This document shows positions 7,527 to 15,892 of a DNA stretch of 64,000 nucleotides, piece by piece (position 1 is the first letter of the stretch; each line of letters starts with the position of its first letter). A program made the translations under genes and the position numbers. The DNA comes from Solirubrobacteraceae bacterium (GTDB lineage: Bacteria > Actinomycetota > Thermoleophilia > Solirubrobacterales > Solirubrobacteraceae). The DNA lies in the NCBI GenBank assembly GCA_023230855.1, contig JALNWQ010000015.1, positions 51,984 through 115,983 on the forward strand, written 5' to 3'. The notes below the pieces were generated by a model, which had not been told where the DNA came from, searched no databases, and was given only the letters and a program-made list of their open reading frames with translations.

Positions 7527-8810
7527 ATGACCGACGCGCTGCTCGACGTCTACCCCCGCGGCACGCGCCGTGACGACGACGGTCGACTCCTGCTCGGGGG
7601 GTGCGACGCCGGCGGGCTCGCGCGCGAGCACGGCACCCCGGCCTACGTCGTCGTCGAGGACGACCTGCGCGCCCAGGCCCGCGCCTACGTCTCGGCCTTC
7701 CGGGCGCTCGCCCCGGACGCGCACGTGTCGTTCGCGTCCAAGGCGTTCCCGTGCACCGCGATCCTGAGGATCGCCCGCGAGGAGGGCCTGGGCTGCGACG
7801 TCGCGTCCGGCGGCGAGCTCGCGCTCGCGCTCAACGCGGGGTTCGCGCCCGCCGACGTCCACCTGCACGGCAACGCGAAGTCCGAGGCCGAGCTCGCCGC
7901 CGCGGTCGAGCACGGCCTGCGCCAGGTGGTCCTGGACGGGGTCGACGACGCCGAGCGGCTGGCGCGGATCGCCGCCGAGCGCGGCCGGGTGCAGGCGGTG
8001 GCGATCCGCGTCACGCCCGACGTCCGCGGCGACACCCACGACGGGATCTCGACCGGGCAGGCCGACTCGAAGTTCGGCCTGGGCGTCGACGACGCCCGGT
8101 CCCTGATCGACCGGATCGGGACGATGCCGTCGCTGCGGCTGGAGGGCCTGCACTTCCACGTCGGCTCGCAGCTGCTGGAGCTCGACGTGTTCCGCCGCGC
8201 GGTCGCCGCGGTCGCGCCGCTCGCCGGCGCGGTCGAGGAGCTCAACCTCGGCGGCGGACTCGGCGTCGCCTACCTCCGCGACGAGGTCGCCCGGCTGCCG
8301 TCGGTCGAGGCCTACGCGCGCGAGAAGGTCTCGGCGGTGCGGGAGCTCGTCGGCGACCGGATCCGGATCGCCGACGAGCCGGGCCGGTCGCTCGTCGGCC
8401 GCGCCGGGGTGACGCTCTACACCGTCCAGACGGTCAAGCGCAACGTGCGGACCTGGGTCGGCGTCGACGGCGGGATGGCCGACAACCTGCGGCCGATGCT
8501 CTACGGCGCCCGCTACGAGGCCCAGATCGTCGACCGGTTCCCGGCGGGGGAGGGCCCCGATCCCGGCGAGCCGTGCCGGATCGTCGGCAAGCACTGCGAG
8601 TCCAGCGACGTCGTCGCCGACGCGGTGCTGCCCGACCCGCGGCCGGGCGACGTGCTCGTCACCCCGGTCACCGGCGCCTACGGCCACGCGATGGCGAACG
8701 TCTACAACGGGGTGCCACGGCCCCCGGTCGTGCTCGTCGGCGACGGTCGCTCGCGGGTCGTCGTCCGGCGCGAGCGGGTCGACGAGCTGTGGGGCCGCGA
8801 CGTCGGCTGA
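7527..8810 (+). CDS. lysA: Diaminopimelate decarboxylase
   Basis: 427 residues. This PLP enzyme decarboxylates meso-diaminopimelate to L-lysine, the last step of lysine synthesis. The fold-III barrel holds Lys72 in SFASKAFPC, the Schiff-base lysine; HFHVGSQ and LNLGGGLGVAY bind the cofactor phosphate; Cys357 in GKHCESSD comes from the neighbouring subunit of the dimer and completes the active site. Length is typical. It lies 55 bases before hom, so lysine and threonine branches of the aspartate family are grouped. A CATCAT hexamer precedes the ATG without an SD. No lysine riboswitch is visible in the 60-base gap upstream. Confidence 0.96.
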   Translation: MTDALLDVYPRGTRRDDDGRLLLGGCDAGGLAREHGTPAYVVVEDDLRAQARAYVSAFRALAPDAHVSFASKAFPCTAILRIAREEGLGCDVASGGELALALNAGFAPADVHLHGNAKSEAELAAAVEHGLRQVVLDGVDDAERLARIAAERGRVQAVAIRVTPDVRGDTHDGISTGQADSKFGLGVDDARSLIDRIGTMPSLRLEGLHFHVGSQLLELDVFRRAVAAVAPLAGAVEELNLGGGLGVAYLRDEVARLPSVEAYAREKVSAVRELVGDRIRIADEPGRSLVGRAGVTLYTVQTVKRNVRTWVGVDGGMADNLRPMLYGARYEAQIVDRFPAGEGPDPGEPCRIVGKHCESSDVVADAVLPDPRPGDVLVTPVTGAYGHAMANVYNGVPRPPVVLVGDGRSRVVVRRERVDELWGRDVG

Positions 8811-8865
8811 TCGCCCGGCCGGGCCGGTGACGTCGGCGGTGGCCGTCGTGCCATGATCCGGCGCG

Positions 8866-10101
8866 ATGTCCGACGTCCCCGCCCCGTTCCGCGTCGGCCT
8901 GCTCGGTCACGGCACGGTCGGCTCCGCCGTCGCCGGGCTGCTGCCCGACCGGGCGGACTCGATCGCCCACGTCACCGGCCTGCGGCCCGAGATCAGCGGG
9001 ATCCTCACCCGCAGCCGCGGGTCGTTCGACGAGATCCTCGCCGGCAGCGACCTCATCGTCGAGGTCATGGGCGGCACCGACGTCGCCCACGACCACGTCA
9101 CGCGCGCGATCCGCGCCGGCAAGCACGTCGTCACGGCCAACAAGCAGCTGCTGGCCGAGCACGGCGAGGAGCTGTGGGCGCTCGCGCGGGAGCACGGCGT
9201 GCAGCTGCGGTTCGAGGCGGCCGTCGCGGGGGTCGTGCCGGTGATCCGCGTCCTGCAGGAGTCGCTCACCGGGCAGCACATCGACCGGCTCCACGGGATC
9301 GTCAACGGCACGACGAACTTCATCCTCACCCAGATGGCGGCGACCGGCGCGTCGTACGCCGACGCGCTCGCCGAGGCGCAGCGCCTGGGCTACGCCGAGG
9401 CCGACCCCAGCGACGACGTGTCCGGCAAGGACGCCGCCGCGAAGATGGCGATCCTCGCCCGCCTGGCGTTCGACACCCCGGTCCACCTGTCCGACGTGCC
9501 GTACGAGGGCATCGAGCACCTCACCGCCGAGGACATCGAGTACGCCCGCGACCTCGACCTGTCGCTGCGGCTCATCGGCACCGCCGAGCGGATCGGCGAC
9601 GAGCTCGCCGTCCGCGTGCACCCGGCGTTCCTCTACCGCGGCCACCCGCTCGCGGCGGTCGAGGGGTCGTTCAACGCCGTGACGATCGAGTCCCCGTCGA
9701 TCACCGAGATCACGCTGTCGGGCCCCGGCGCCGGTGGTCCGCAGACGGCGACCGCGGTCATCGGCGACGTCATCAGCGCGATGATCCCGCCCGCCCAGAC
9801 GCCGCCGACCCGCAACACGCTCGGGTTCGTCGACGACGTCGTCTCGAGCTTCTACCTCCACGTCGACGTCGCCGACCGACCCGGCGTGCTCGCCCAGATC
9901 GCCCAGGTCCTCGGCCTGCAGGGCGTCTCGATCAAGAGCGTCGTCCAGAAGGGGACCGGCAACGGGGCGCGGCTCGTGCTCGTCGTCCACCCCGTCCTGG
10001 AGTCGCGGTTCTTCGGCGCGGTCCAGATGATCGGGTCGAAGGACTTCGTGACCGCGCCGCCGCGCGCGATCCGCGTGATCGACGAGGAGTTCACCGCATG
10101 A
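8866..10101 (+). CDS. hom: Homoserine dehydrogenase with ACT domain
   Basis: 411 residues. Reduces aspartate semialdehyde to homoserine, the branch point to threonine and methionine. The N-terminus has the Rossmann motif VGLLGHGTVGSAVA. The catalytic domain shows GIVNGTTNFILTQM and the active-site block EADPSDDVSGKDAAAKMAILA. A C-terminal ACT domain (from about residue 328, YLHVDVADRPGVLAQIAQVLG) normally gives feedback inhibition by threonine. The stop overlaps the thrC start (ATGA), so the two are coupled. The start follows a CATGAT hexamer by 8 bases with no SD. Confidence 0.96.
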   Translation: MSDVPAPFRVGLLGHGTVGSAVAGLLPDRADSIAHVTGLRPEISGILTRSRGSFDEILAGSDLIVEVMGGTDVAHDHVTRAIRAGKHVVTANKQLLAEHGEELWALAREHGVQLRFEAAVAGVVPVIRVLQESLTGQHIDRLHGIVNGTTNFILTQMAATGASYADALAEAQRLGYAEADPSDDVSGKDAAAKMAILARLAFDTPVHLSDVPYEGIEHLTAEDIEYARDLDLSLRLIGTAERIGDELAVRVHPAFLYRGHPLAAVEGSFNAVTIESPSITEITLSGPGAGGPQTATAVIGDVISAMIPPAQTPPTRNTLGFVDDVVSSFYLHVDVADRPGVLAQIAQVLGLQGVSIKSVVQKGTGNGARLVLVVHPVLESRFFGAVQMIGSKDFVTAPPRAIRVIDEEFTA

Positions 10102-11255
10102 GCACCGCCCCGTTCCCCTCCGGTCCGCCCGCGGGCGGCGCCCCCGGCGCGCCTGCGCACCGCCTGTCCGGCGTCGACTCGATCCGCCGGATGGGGCTCA
10201 TCGAGCGCTACCGCGACCGGCTGCCGTTCGCCGACGACGACCCGGTGGTGAGCCTCAACGAGGGCTCCACGCCGCTCGTCCACGCACCGCGGCTGTCGGA
10301 GCGCGTCGGGGCCGAGGTGTACCTCAAGTACGAGGGGCTCAACCCGACGGGGTCGTTCAAGGACCGCGGCATGACCGCCGCCGTGTCGGCGGCCGTCCGC
10401 GAGGGCTCGCAGGCCGTCATCTGCGCGTCGACCGGCAACACCGCCGCGTCGCTGGCCGCCTACGCCGCCCGGGCGGGCATCCGCGGCGTCGTCCTCGTCC
10501 CCGACGGCAAGATCGCGGCGGGCAAGCTCGCCCAGGCGCTCATGCACGGCGCGCAGGTCATCGCGCTGAAGGGCAACTTCGACGAGGCGCTGCGCCTCGT
10601 CCGCGAGATCGCCGAGCACCACCCGATCTCGCTCGTCAACTCGGTCAACGACTTCCGGATCGAGGGCCAGAAGACCGCGGCGTTCGAGATCGTCGAGGAC
10701 CTCGACGGCCCGCCCGACGCGCTCTGCATCCCGGTCGGCAACGCCGGCAACATCACCGCGTACTGGAAGGGCTTCCGCGAGGCCGCCGACGCGGCCCCCG
10801 ACGGGTTCGGCGACGGACGTCCGCGGCTGCCACGGATGGTCGGGTTCCAGGCGCGCGGGGCCAACCCGCTCGTGCGCGGCGAGCCGGTCGCGGATCCCGA
10901 GACCGTCGCGTCGGCGATCCGCATCGGCAACCCGGCCCGGTGGGAGCAGGCGATGGACGCGATGGTGTCGTCGGGCGGCCGCGTGGCCGACGTCGACGAC
11001 GCCCAGATCCTCGACGCGTACCGGTTCCTCGCCCGCGAGGAGGGCGTGTTCTGCGAGCCGGCGTCGGCGACGTCGGTGGCGGGGCTGCTCGCGCACGGCG
11101 CGGTGAGCCCCGAGGGCCTCGACCGTCCCGAGCGGATCGTCTGCGTCCTCACCGGCCACGGCCTCAAGGACCCCCAGACGGCGCTCGACGAGTCGCCGCC
11201 GGTCATCCCGTGCGAGCCGACCCTGAAGGCCCTGGAGCGGATCCTGCTCGGGTGA
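10098..11255 (+). CDS. thrC: Threonine synthase
   Basis: 385 residues. A fold-type-II PLP enzyme that converts O-phosphohomoserine to threonine. Lys88 in NPTGSFKDRG binds PLP; STGNTAAS is the substrate-binding loop and PVGNAGNI binds the PLP phosphate. This is the short plant/actinobacterial-type ThrC with a roughly 30-residue Pro/Gly N-terminal extension. It overlaps hom by 4 bases. The third enzyme of the branch, thrB, is 1.8 kb downstream, separated by two reverse-strand genes. A hairpin follows the stop at once. Confidence 0.96.
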   Translation: MSTAPFPSGPPAGGAPGAPAHRLSGVDSIRRMGLIERYRDRLPFADDDPVVSLNEGSTPLVHAPRLSERVGAEVYLKYEGLNPTGSFKDRGMTAAVSAAVREGSQAVICASTGNTAASLAAYAARAGIRGVVLVPDGKIAAGKLAQALMHGAQVIALKGNFDEALRLVREIAEHHPISLVNSVNDFRIEGQKTAAFEIVEDLDGPPDALCIPVGNAGNITAYWKGFREAADAAPDGFGDGRPRLPRMVGFQARGANPLVRGEPVADPETVASAIRIGNPARWEQAMDAMVSSGGRVADVDDAQILDAYRFLAREEGVFCEPASATSVAGLLAHGAVSPEGLDRPERIVCVLTGHGLKDPQTALDESPPVIPCEPTLKALERILLG

Positions 11256-11260
11256 CCGGG

Positions 11261-11284
11261 GCGCGCCGGCCCGGGTCGGCGCGC
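11261..11284. terminator. Hairpin after thrC
   Basis: 8-base arms GCGCGCCG and CGGCGCGC around an 8-base loop, 5 bases after the thrC stop and before a converging gene. No U-tract. Confidence 0.5.
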
Positions 11285-11333
11285 TCCCGCACGTGGCGCC
11301 GTCCCGCCGGGCGGCGGGCGCACGGCGGGGCGG

Positions 11334-12020
11334 TCAGGTGCCGTCGCCGGGGCCCTCGAGCTCGCGGCGGGCGGCCTCCAGCGCCCGCACGAGCCGCTCG
11401 AGGTCCTCGTCCGCGGGGTCCTCGCCGAGCGCCTCGGGCGGCGCGTCCCCGCCGAGGGCCACGAGGTGGCGGTCGGCCTGGCGGGCCAGCTCGGCGTCCT
11501 GCTCGTGCCGGGCGGCGGTGCGACGCCGCTCGGCCGGGGTGAGCTCCGGGTCCCCCAGGCGCCACAGGTGCTCGTGCGAGCGGGCGGCCGCCGCCTCGAG
11601 CTCGGCCTCGTCGTGACGCGCCGCGATCCGCAGCAGGTCGGCGTCGCGCGCCAACGCGTCGGTGAGGTCGGCCCCGGCGAACGTGCGGCCGCGGTTCGTC
11701 TGGTGGCGCCACAACGCGAGCGCGGCGCCCAGGAGCGCGATCCCGATCGCGAGGAGGAGCAGGCCGGCCCCGCCGCCACCGGCGGCGGCCGCGACGAGCA
11801 GGCCGGCGCCACCGGTGCCGAGCACGAGCGTCGGCCACGGGTCGAGGTCCTGGCCCGGCGCCCGGACGAGCGCCTGGATCGGCCGTCCGTCGAACTGCCA
11901 GCGGATCCGGCCCCACGGCCGGACCTCGACGAGCGGGCGGGCCTCGTGCATCGCGCGGTCCCAGGCCGAGGCGGGAAGCAACGACGCCGGCGGCGGTCCG
12001 GGATGGGTCGGGCGCGACAC
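11334..12020 (-). CDS. Hypothetical membrane protein with charged C-terminal helices
   Basis: 228 residues; family not recognised. A short Pro-rich N-terminus and a soluble stretch (EARPLVEVRPWGRIRWQFDGRPIQAL) lead to two closely spaced membrane segments (about residues 70-115, with the Gly-rich turn AAAAGGGGAG). A helical, strongly charged cytoplasmic tail rich in Arg, Glu and Ala runs to the end. The frame is open much further upstream, but GTG 12020 is chosen because a TACGAT hexamer ends 9 bases before it, the pattern used by neighbouring genes. It converges on thrC and is probably co-directional with, but separately promoted from, the deacetylase upstream. Confidence 0.7.
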   Translation of the reverse strand: MSRPTHPGPPPASLLPASAWDRAMHEARPLVEVRPWGRIRWQFDGRPIQALVRAPGQDLDPWPTLVLGTGGAGLLVAAAAGGGGAGLLLLAIGIALLGAALALWRHQTNRGRTFAGADLTDALARDADLLRIAARHDEAELEAAAARSHEHLWRLGDPELTPAERRRTAARHEQDAELARQADRHLVALGGDAPPEALGEDPADEDLERLVRALEAARRELEGPGDGT

Positions 12021-12029
12021 GGTCGAGGG

Positions 12030-12035
12030 ATCGTA
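12030..12035 (-). promoter_or_regulatory. Leaderless-type -10 hexamer
   Basis: Reads TACGAT on the reverse strand, 9 bases before the GTG at 12020. It decides the start of the membrane protein gene. Confidence 0.45.
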
Positions 12036-12079
12036 GACGGGCGTCGCGGGGGACGACCGTCGGCGGGGGCCCGCCCCGG

Positions 12080-13003
12080 TCAGGCCCCGCGGGCCAGGCG
12101 GACGAGCTCGGCGGGGCCCGTCGACGGCTGGACGCGGATGCGCGGCAGGAGGAACGCGTCGTCGGACCGTGCGGCGACCCCCGCGTCGACGGTCGTCGCG
12201 CCGTGGTAGCCGGCGGCGTCGGCGGCGGCGCGGACGCCCGCGTCGTTGCGGCCGGCCGGGTAGCAGAGGAACCGCGGGTCGACGCCCAGCCGGTTGCGGA
12301 TCATCCGGCGGGAGCGGACGAGCTCGTCGCGCAACGCGTCGGGGCCGAGGGTCGTCAGGTCGGGGTGCGTCACGGTGTGCGACCCGATCTCCCAGCCCTG
12401 ACGGATCATCCGCCGGGCGCCCCACAGCGGCAGGCCGTCGTCGCCGAGGTTCTGGACCGTGAGGTTGAGGACCCCGGGCCAGCCCGCGCGCAGCAGCACC
12501 GGGGCGGCGTTCATCACCTGGTTCAGCGCGCCGTCGTCGAAGCTCAGCACCACCGGACGGCGTGGGAGCCGTCCGTCGCCGTGCCAGGCGGCCCACACCT
12601 CGCCCATCGTCACGGCCTCGAACCCCGCCCGCCGCAGCGCGGCGACCTGGGCGCGGAACGTCGACGGGGAGACCCACAGGTCGGGGTAGGCGGTCCCGGC
12701 GGGCGCGTCGGCGACGAGGTGGTACATGAGGATCGGGACGCGCGCGGCGCGGGCGTCCGCCCCGGACACCGCCCAGTCCCGGCCGCGGTCCGCCGGCAGC
12801 CCCGGGGCGTCGCCGTCGGCCCGCGTGGTGGTGCGGTCGGCGGGCGGGGGCGTGGTGGCGGCCGGGACGGCGGCCGTCGGGGCGCGCGGGGGCCGGTCGT
12901 CGCCGCCGCGGGCCGGCCCGAGCGCGGCGACGATCGCGACGAGCGCCGCCAGCCCCACGATGAGCGGGAGCAGCGACCGGGAGGGGGCCGTCGGTCGGGG
13001 CAT
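12080..13003 (-). CDS. Membrane-anchored polysaccharide deacetylase (NodB/CE4-like)
   Basis: 307 residues. One N-terminal membrane anchor or signal (about 10-30), a Pro/Thr/Ala linker to about residue 80, then a CE4 deacetylase domain. Motif 1 is LSFDDGA (catalytic Asp and metal Asp), motif 2 is IGSHTVTHPDLT (HxxxH metal ligands), and later FLCYPAGRND corresponds to motif 3. The opening VPILMYHLV is typical of the IcaB/PgaB-like branch. Likely substrate: N-acetylated wall or capsule polysaccharide outside the membrane; the exact sugar cannot be read from sequence. It sits on the reverse strand between thrC and thrB and diverges from thrB. Confidence 0.88.
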   Translation of the reverse strand: MPRPTAPSRSLLPLIVGLAALVAIVAALGPARGGDDRPPRAPTAAVPAATTPPPADRTTTRADGDAPGLPADRGRDWAVSGADARAARVPILMYHLVADAPAGTAYPDLWVSPSTFRAQVAALRRAGFEAVTMGEVWAAWHGDGRLPRRPVVLSFDDGALNQVMNAAPVLLRAGWPGVLNLTVQNLGDDGLPLWGARRMIRQGWEIGSHTVTHPDLTTLGPDALRDELVRSRRMIRNRLGVDPRFLCYPAGRNDAGVRAAADAAGYHGATTVDAGVAARSDDAFLLPRIRVQPSTGPAELVRLARGA

Positions 13004-13068
13004 CGCGGGCAGGGTGCCACAGGCCGCCGCGGCCCGTCCGCGCGGGGCGCGCGTCGGGGACGATGCCT

Positions 13069-13074
13069 TATGGT
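13069..13074 (+). promoter_or_regulatory. -10 hexamer for thrB
   Basis: TATGGT, ending 10 bases before the ATG at 13085. It overlaps a possible upstream in-frame ATG (13070), which is therefore less likely to be the start. Confidence 0.45.
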
Positions 13075-13084
13075 CGTCGTTCGC

Positions 13085-13957
13085 ATGGGCCGAACCGTCA
13101 GCGTCTCCGTCCCCGGCTCCAGCGCCAACCTAGGCCCGGGGTTCGACTGCATGGCCGCCGCCGTCGACCTCCGTGTCGAGGTCGAGGTCGAGGAGACCGG
13201 CACGTTCGCCGTCGAGCACGACCTGCCGCTCGAGATCGACCGCGAGAACATCCTCATCCGCTCGTTCGAGCGGCTGCGGCCCGCCGACGGGTTGACGTTC
13301 CGGGTGCGTTCGGACATCCCGTTGTCGGGAGGGCTGGGGTCGAGCGCCAGCGCGATCGTCGCCGGCCTGGCCGCCGCCGCCGCGCTCGACGGCGGGAGCA
13401 CCGAGCCCGACGCGCTGCTGCCGCTCGCGGTCGACATCGAGGGGCATCCCGACAACGTGTCGGCGGCGCTCTACGGCGGGTTCGTCCTCACCGACGGGCG
13501 GTGGACGGTCAGGATCGAGCCTCCCGCGACGCTCGAGGCGGTGTTCGTCGTCCCGGAGGAGGCCGTCCGCACCGCCGCGGCGCGCGCCGTGCTACCCCAG
13601 TCCGTCCCGCTCGAGGACGCGACGGCGAACGTCGCCTGGGCCGCCGCGCTCGCGCTGGGCCTCGAGCGGGGCGATCTCGACATCGTCGCCCACAGCCTGC
13701 AGGACGTGTTGCACCAGCCGCACCGCGCCGCGCTGTTCCCGCGGTCGTCGGCGCTCATCGACGACGCGGTGACGATCGGGGCGATCGGCGCGACGGTGTC
13801 GGGCGCGGGGCCGACGGTGATGCTGTGGGTCCGCGCCGGCGAGGCCGAGCAGGTCGCCGACGCGGTCGCCGATCGGACGTCGGGCTGGGCGAGCGTCCTG
13901 CGGGCGCCGTTCAGCCCGGACGGGCTCCGCGTCCGCGTGGGCGCGCCCGGCGACTGA
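13085..13957 (+). CDS. thrB: Homoserine kinase
   Basis: 290 residues; a GHMP kinase that phosphorylates homoserine to the ThrC substrate. The N-terminal strand VSVSVPGSSANLGPGFDCMAAAVDL and the ATP loop PLSGGLGSSASA (about 79-90) are diagnostic; IEGHPDNVSAALYGG and the C-terminal GATVSGAGPTVM motif complete the family signature. It is separated from hom-thrC by two reverse-strand genes and has its own promoter, so it may be expressed apart from them. An upstream ATG at 13070 would add five residues. Confidence 0.95.
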   Translation: MGRTVSVSVPGSSANLGPGFDCMAAAVDLRVEVEVEETGTFAVEHDLPLEIDRENILIRSFERLRPADGLTFRVRSDIPLSGGLGSSASAIVAGLAAAAALDGGSTEPDALLPLAVDIEGHPDNVSAALYGGFVLTDGRWTVRIEPPATLEAVFVVPEEAVRTAAARAVLPQSVPLEDATANVAWAAALALGLERGDLDIVAHSLQDVLHQPHRAALFPRSSALIDDAVTIGAIGATVSGAGPTVMLWVRAGEAEQVADAVADRTSGWASVLRAPFSPDGLRVRVGAPGD

Positions 13958-14061
13958 GCGACGCGCCGGACACGCGCGCCGGCCGCGGGGGCCGGACGCC
14001 CGACGGTGCACGACGCCGACCGGCGGGAAGGAGTTCGGCGGCGGTCGGCGAACACGGTGTC

Positions 14062-14337
14062 ATGCGCCGCCAGCTCCTCGCCGAAGCCGACCTCGAGCGC
14101 CACCTCCTGCGCCTGTCGTTGGGGAGCCTCCACGCCGAGCGGCTCTGCTGCCACCGCTGCGGGCGCACCCCGCTCGTCGGCGAGGTCGTCTACCGCTACC
14201 CCCGGGAGCGGACGATCTGCGCGCTCTGCCGCCCGAGCCGCCGCGACGAGCCGCTGGCCGCGGTGCCGGTCCGGCACGGCGAGGAGATCCGGGCCCAGCG
14301 GATCAGCGCGCCACGCCGGGACCCCGCCGTCGACTGA
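14062..14337 (+). CDS. Hypothetical zinc-ribbon-like protein
   Basis: 91 residues; family not recognised. The centre holds LCCHRCGRTPLVGEVVYRY and then TICALCRPSRR: two CxxC pairs about 30 residues apart, the pattern of a small zinc ribbon. The N-terminus (LLAEADLERHLLRLSLGSLHAERL) is helical. A domain with GEVVYRY between the knuckles suggests a structural zinc site rather than an enzyme. It lies 104 bases after thrB and 53 before an SRPBCC gene, all on one strand. The cysteine spacing argues that this short frame is real. Confidence 0.65.
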   Translation: MRRQLLAEADLERHLLRLSLGSLHAERLCCHRCGRTPLVGEVVYRYPRERTICALCRPSRRDEPLAAVPVRHGEEIRAQRISAPRRDPAVD

Positions 14338-14377
14338 GGAGCGCCGACGTCGTCGTTCCCCCGCGGGACGACTGATC

Positions 14378-14383
14378 TAGACT
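14378..14383 (+). promoter_or_regulatory. Leaderless-type -10 hexamer
   Basis: TAGACT, 7 bases before the GTG at 14391; no SD. Confidence 0.55.
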
Positions 14384-14390
14384 GCGGCGC

Positions 14391-14960
14391 GTGGACCCCG
14401 TCACCGCGTCGCTCGTCATCCAGCATCCGCAGGAGCGGGTGTTCGCGTACCTGGCCGACATCGCCAACCACGCCGGCATCCTCGACCACCGGTTCGTCGA
14501 CTGGCACCTCACGCGCGAGGACTCGATCGGGGTCGGGGCGGGGGCCCGGTTCAAGATCCGGTTGCCGTTCAACCGCTTCTCGTACTTCGACGTGACGCTC
14601 GTCGACGTCGAGTCGCCGCACCGGATCGCGTACGTCGGGCGCGGCGGCAAGTACGACCGCACGCCGATGCTCGGCGAGATCACGCTCCGGCCCGAGTCGG
14701 GTGGCGCGTGCCGGGTCACCTGGCGCGTGGAGACCGAGCCGGGCCTGCCGTCCGATCGCCTGGCCGAGGCCGTCGGCGGGCAGCGGGGACGGGTGCGCCG
14801 CGGCCTGCAGCGCGGGCTCCACCGCCTGCGGGCGGCGCTGGAGGACGGCGTCGAGGGCCGGCGCGGATCGACCGGCCCCGTCGGCGTCGCGGGCGGCCCG
14901 CGGAAGCCGGCGTCCGGGTTCAGGCTGGGGACGCAGCCCGACGCCGGACGGCTCGACTAG
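14391..14960 (+). CDS. SRPBCC (START-like) superfamily protein
   Basis: 189 residues. The first 145 residues have the SRPBCC/polyketide-cyclase-like pattern: VTASLVIQHPQERVFAYLADIANHAGI (strand plus the helix with YLADI), then alternating strands FKIRLPFNRFSYFDVTLVDVESPHRIAYVG and a C-terminal helix LQRGLHRLRAALED. Such proteins bind lipids or hydrophobic ligands; no catalytic residues can be assigned. The last 35 residues are Gly/Arg-rich and look disordered. The GTG start is placed by the TAGACT hexamer. The next gene's promoter overlaps its 3' end. Confidence 0.75.
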   Translation: MDPVTASLVIQHPQERVFAYLADIANHAGILDHRFVDWHLTREDSIGVGAGARFKIRLPFNRFSYFDVTLVDVESPHRIAYVGRGGKYDRTPMLGEITLRPESGGACRVTWRVETEPGLPSDRLAEAVGGQRGRVRRGLQRGLHRLRAALEDGVEGRRGSTGPVGVAGGPRKPASGFRLGTQPDAGRLD

Positions 14961-14963
14961 ACT
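14958..14963 (+). promoter_or_regulatory. Leaderless-type -10 hexamer for the lipoprotein gene
   Basis: TAGACT, overlapping the stop codon of the SRPBCC gene and ending 8 bases before the ATG at 14972. Confidence 0.5.
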
Positions 14964-14971
14964 GCCCGACC

Positions 14972-15685
14972 ATGCGTTCGCGGGTCTTCCCTCTGGCCGC
15001 GGCGGTCCTGGCCTCCGTCGCCCTCACCGCCTGTGGCAACAAGCACGACATCGTCCACCACGGCGAGTCCGAGGCGCACTTCGTCGACGTAGGGGCGAAG
15101 GACGGTGGACCATACGTCAAGTACCAGGTCCAGATCTCGCGCCAGCTCAACCCCGGCCAGATCGAGGCCGCCGACCTCAAGGGCGGCGAGCGCGAGCGGA
15201 TCGACCCGGAGGACTCCGAGTACTTCCGCGGCCTGACGCCGGAGCAGCTCAAGCTCGACGTCAAGCCCAAGGGGCAGCCGCAGATCGACAACGAGGTGTA
15301 CTTCGGCGTCTTTATCGCCGCGTACAACGAGAACCACTCGGCGCAGGACTCGGTGCCGATCAGCGGCATCGAGATCCGCGACAGCGGCTACGTCGAGGAC
15401 CCGCCGAACGCCCGGATCGCGGCCCGCAACGCGAGCCACGTGTTCAAGCCGGTCAACCCGGTCCGCGCGCCCAACCCGTTCCTCTACGAGCAGTCGTCGA
15501 TCCCGGCGTTCACGCACGAGAGCGTCGGTCGCCTGCCGCTGGCCAACAGCCCGGCCGGTCAGTCGACCGCCGGCGGTGCGCTGCTGCTCTTCAAGATCCC
15601 GCAGATCTCGCTGGAGAACCGCCCGCTGGAGCTGCACCTCAAGGGCCCGCTCGGCGGCGAGGCGGTCGTCGACCTCGACGTCTGA
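14972..15685 (+). CDS. Hypothetical lipoprotein
   Basis: 237 residues. Signal peptide with lipobox LTAC; Cys21 is the acylation site (MRSRVFPLAAAVLASVALTAC). The mature protein has the block DVGAKDGGPYVKYQVQISRQLNP, then EDSEYFRGLTPEQLKLDVKPKG, then several beta-strand-rich segments (VYFGVFIAAYNEN, ISGIEIRDSGY) and a final strand region (LLLFKIPQISLENRPLELHL). It looks like a small extracellular beta-sandwich. I do not recognise a named family. Lgt at 5930 would lipidate it. It converges on the PBP gene across a strong hairpin. Confidence 0.85.
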   Translation: MRSRVFPLAAAVLASVALTACGNKHDIVHHGESEAHFVDVGAKDGGPYVKYQVQISRQLNPGQIEAADLKGGERERIDPEDSEYFRGLTPEQLKLDVKPKGQPQIDNEVYFGVFIAAYNENHSAQDSVPISGIEIRDSGYVEDPPNARIAARNASHVFKPVNPVRAPNPFLYEQSSIPAFTHESVGRLPLANSPAGQSTAGGALLLFKIPQISLENRPLELHLKGPLGGEAVVDLDV

Positions 15686-15733
15686 TCCCACCCCGCGGTC
15701 CGGCGACGCCGGCCGCGACCGCAGCGCCACGAC

Positions 15734-15756
15734 GAGGCCGCCCCCGGGGCGGCCTC
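15734..15756. terminator. Hairpin between the lipoprotein and PBP genes
   Basis: Arms GAGGCCGCC and GGCGGCCTC around CCCGG. It lies in the 207-base convergent gap. The rest of that gap (15757-15892) has only a G-rich stretch with runs of 8 and 6 G at 15861-15875 and a long-range inverted repeat (GGGGTGGACC with GGTCCACCCC, loop about 30 bases); I see no gene. Confidence 0.6.
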
Positions 15757-15892
15757 GGTCGTTCCCGAGGGTCGTGCGTCGGGCCGCACCGCGCCGTCGG
15801 GCGGTGGGGGTGGACCGGAGAGGGGACGTGGGTGGTCCGGAAGTCGGGTCCACCCCAGGCGGGGGGGGCGGGGGGCCGGACCGCGACCGGGG

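Noticed and set aside
15861..15875. G8 and G6 runs as a phase-variable tract or G-quadruplex
   Set aside because: It is in a convergent intergenic gap, away from any start or coding frame, and short runs are expected in such DNA.
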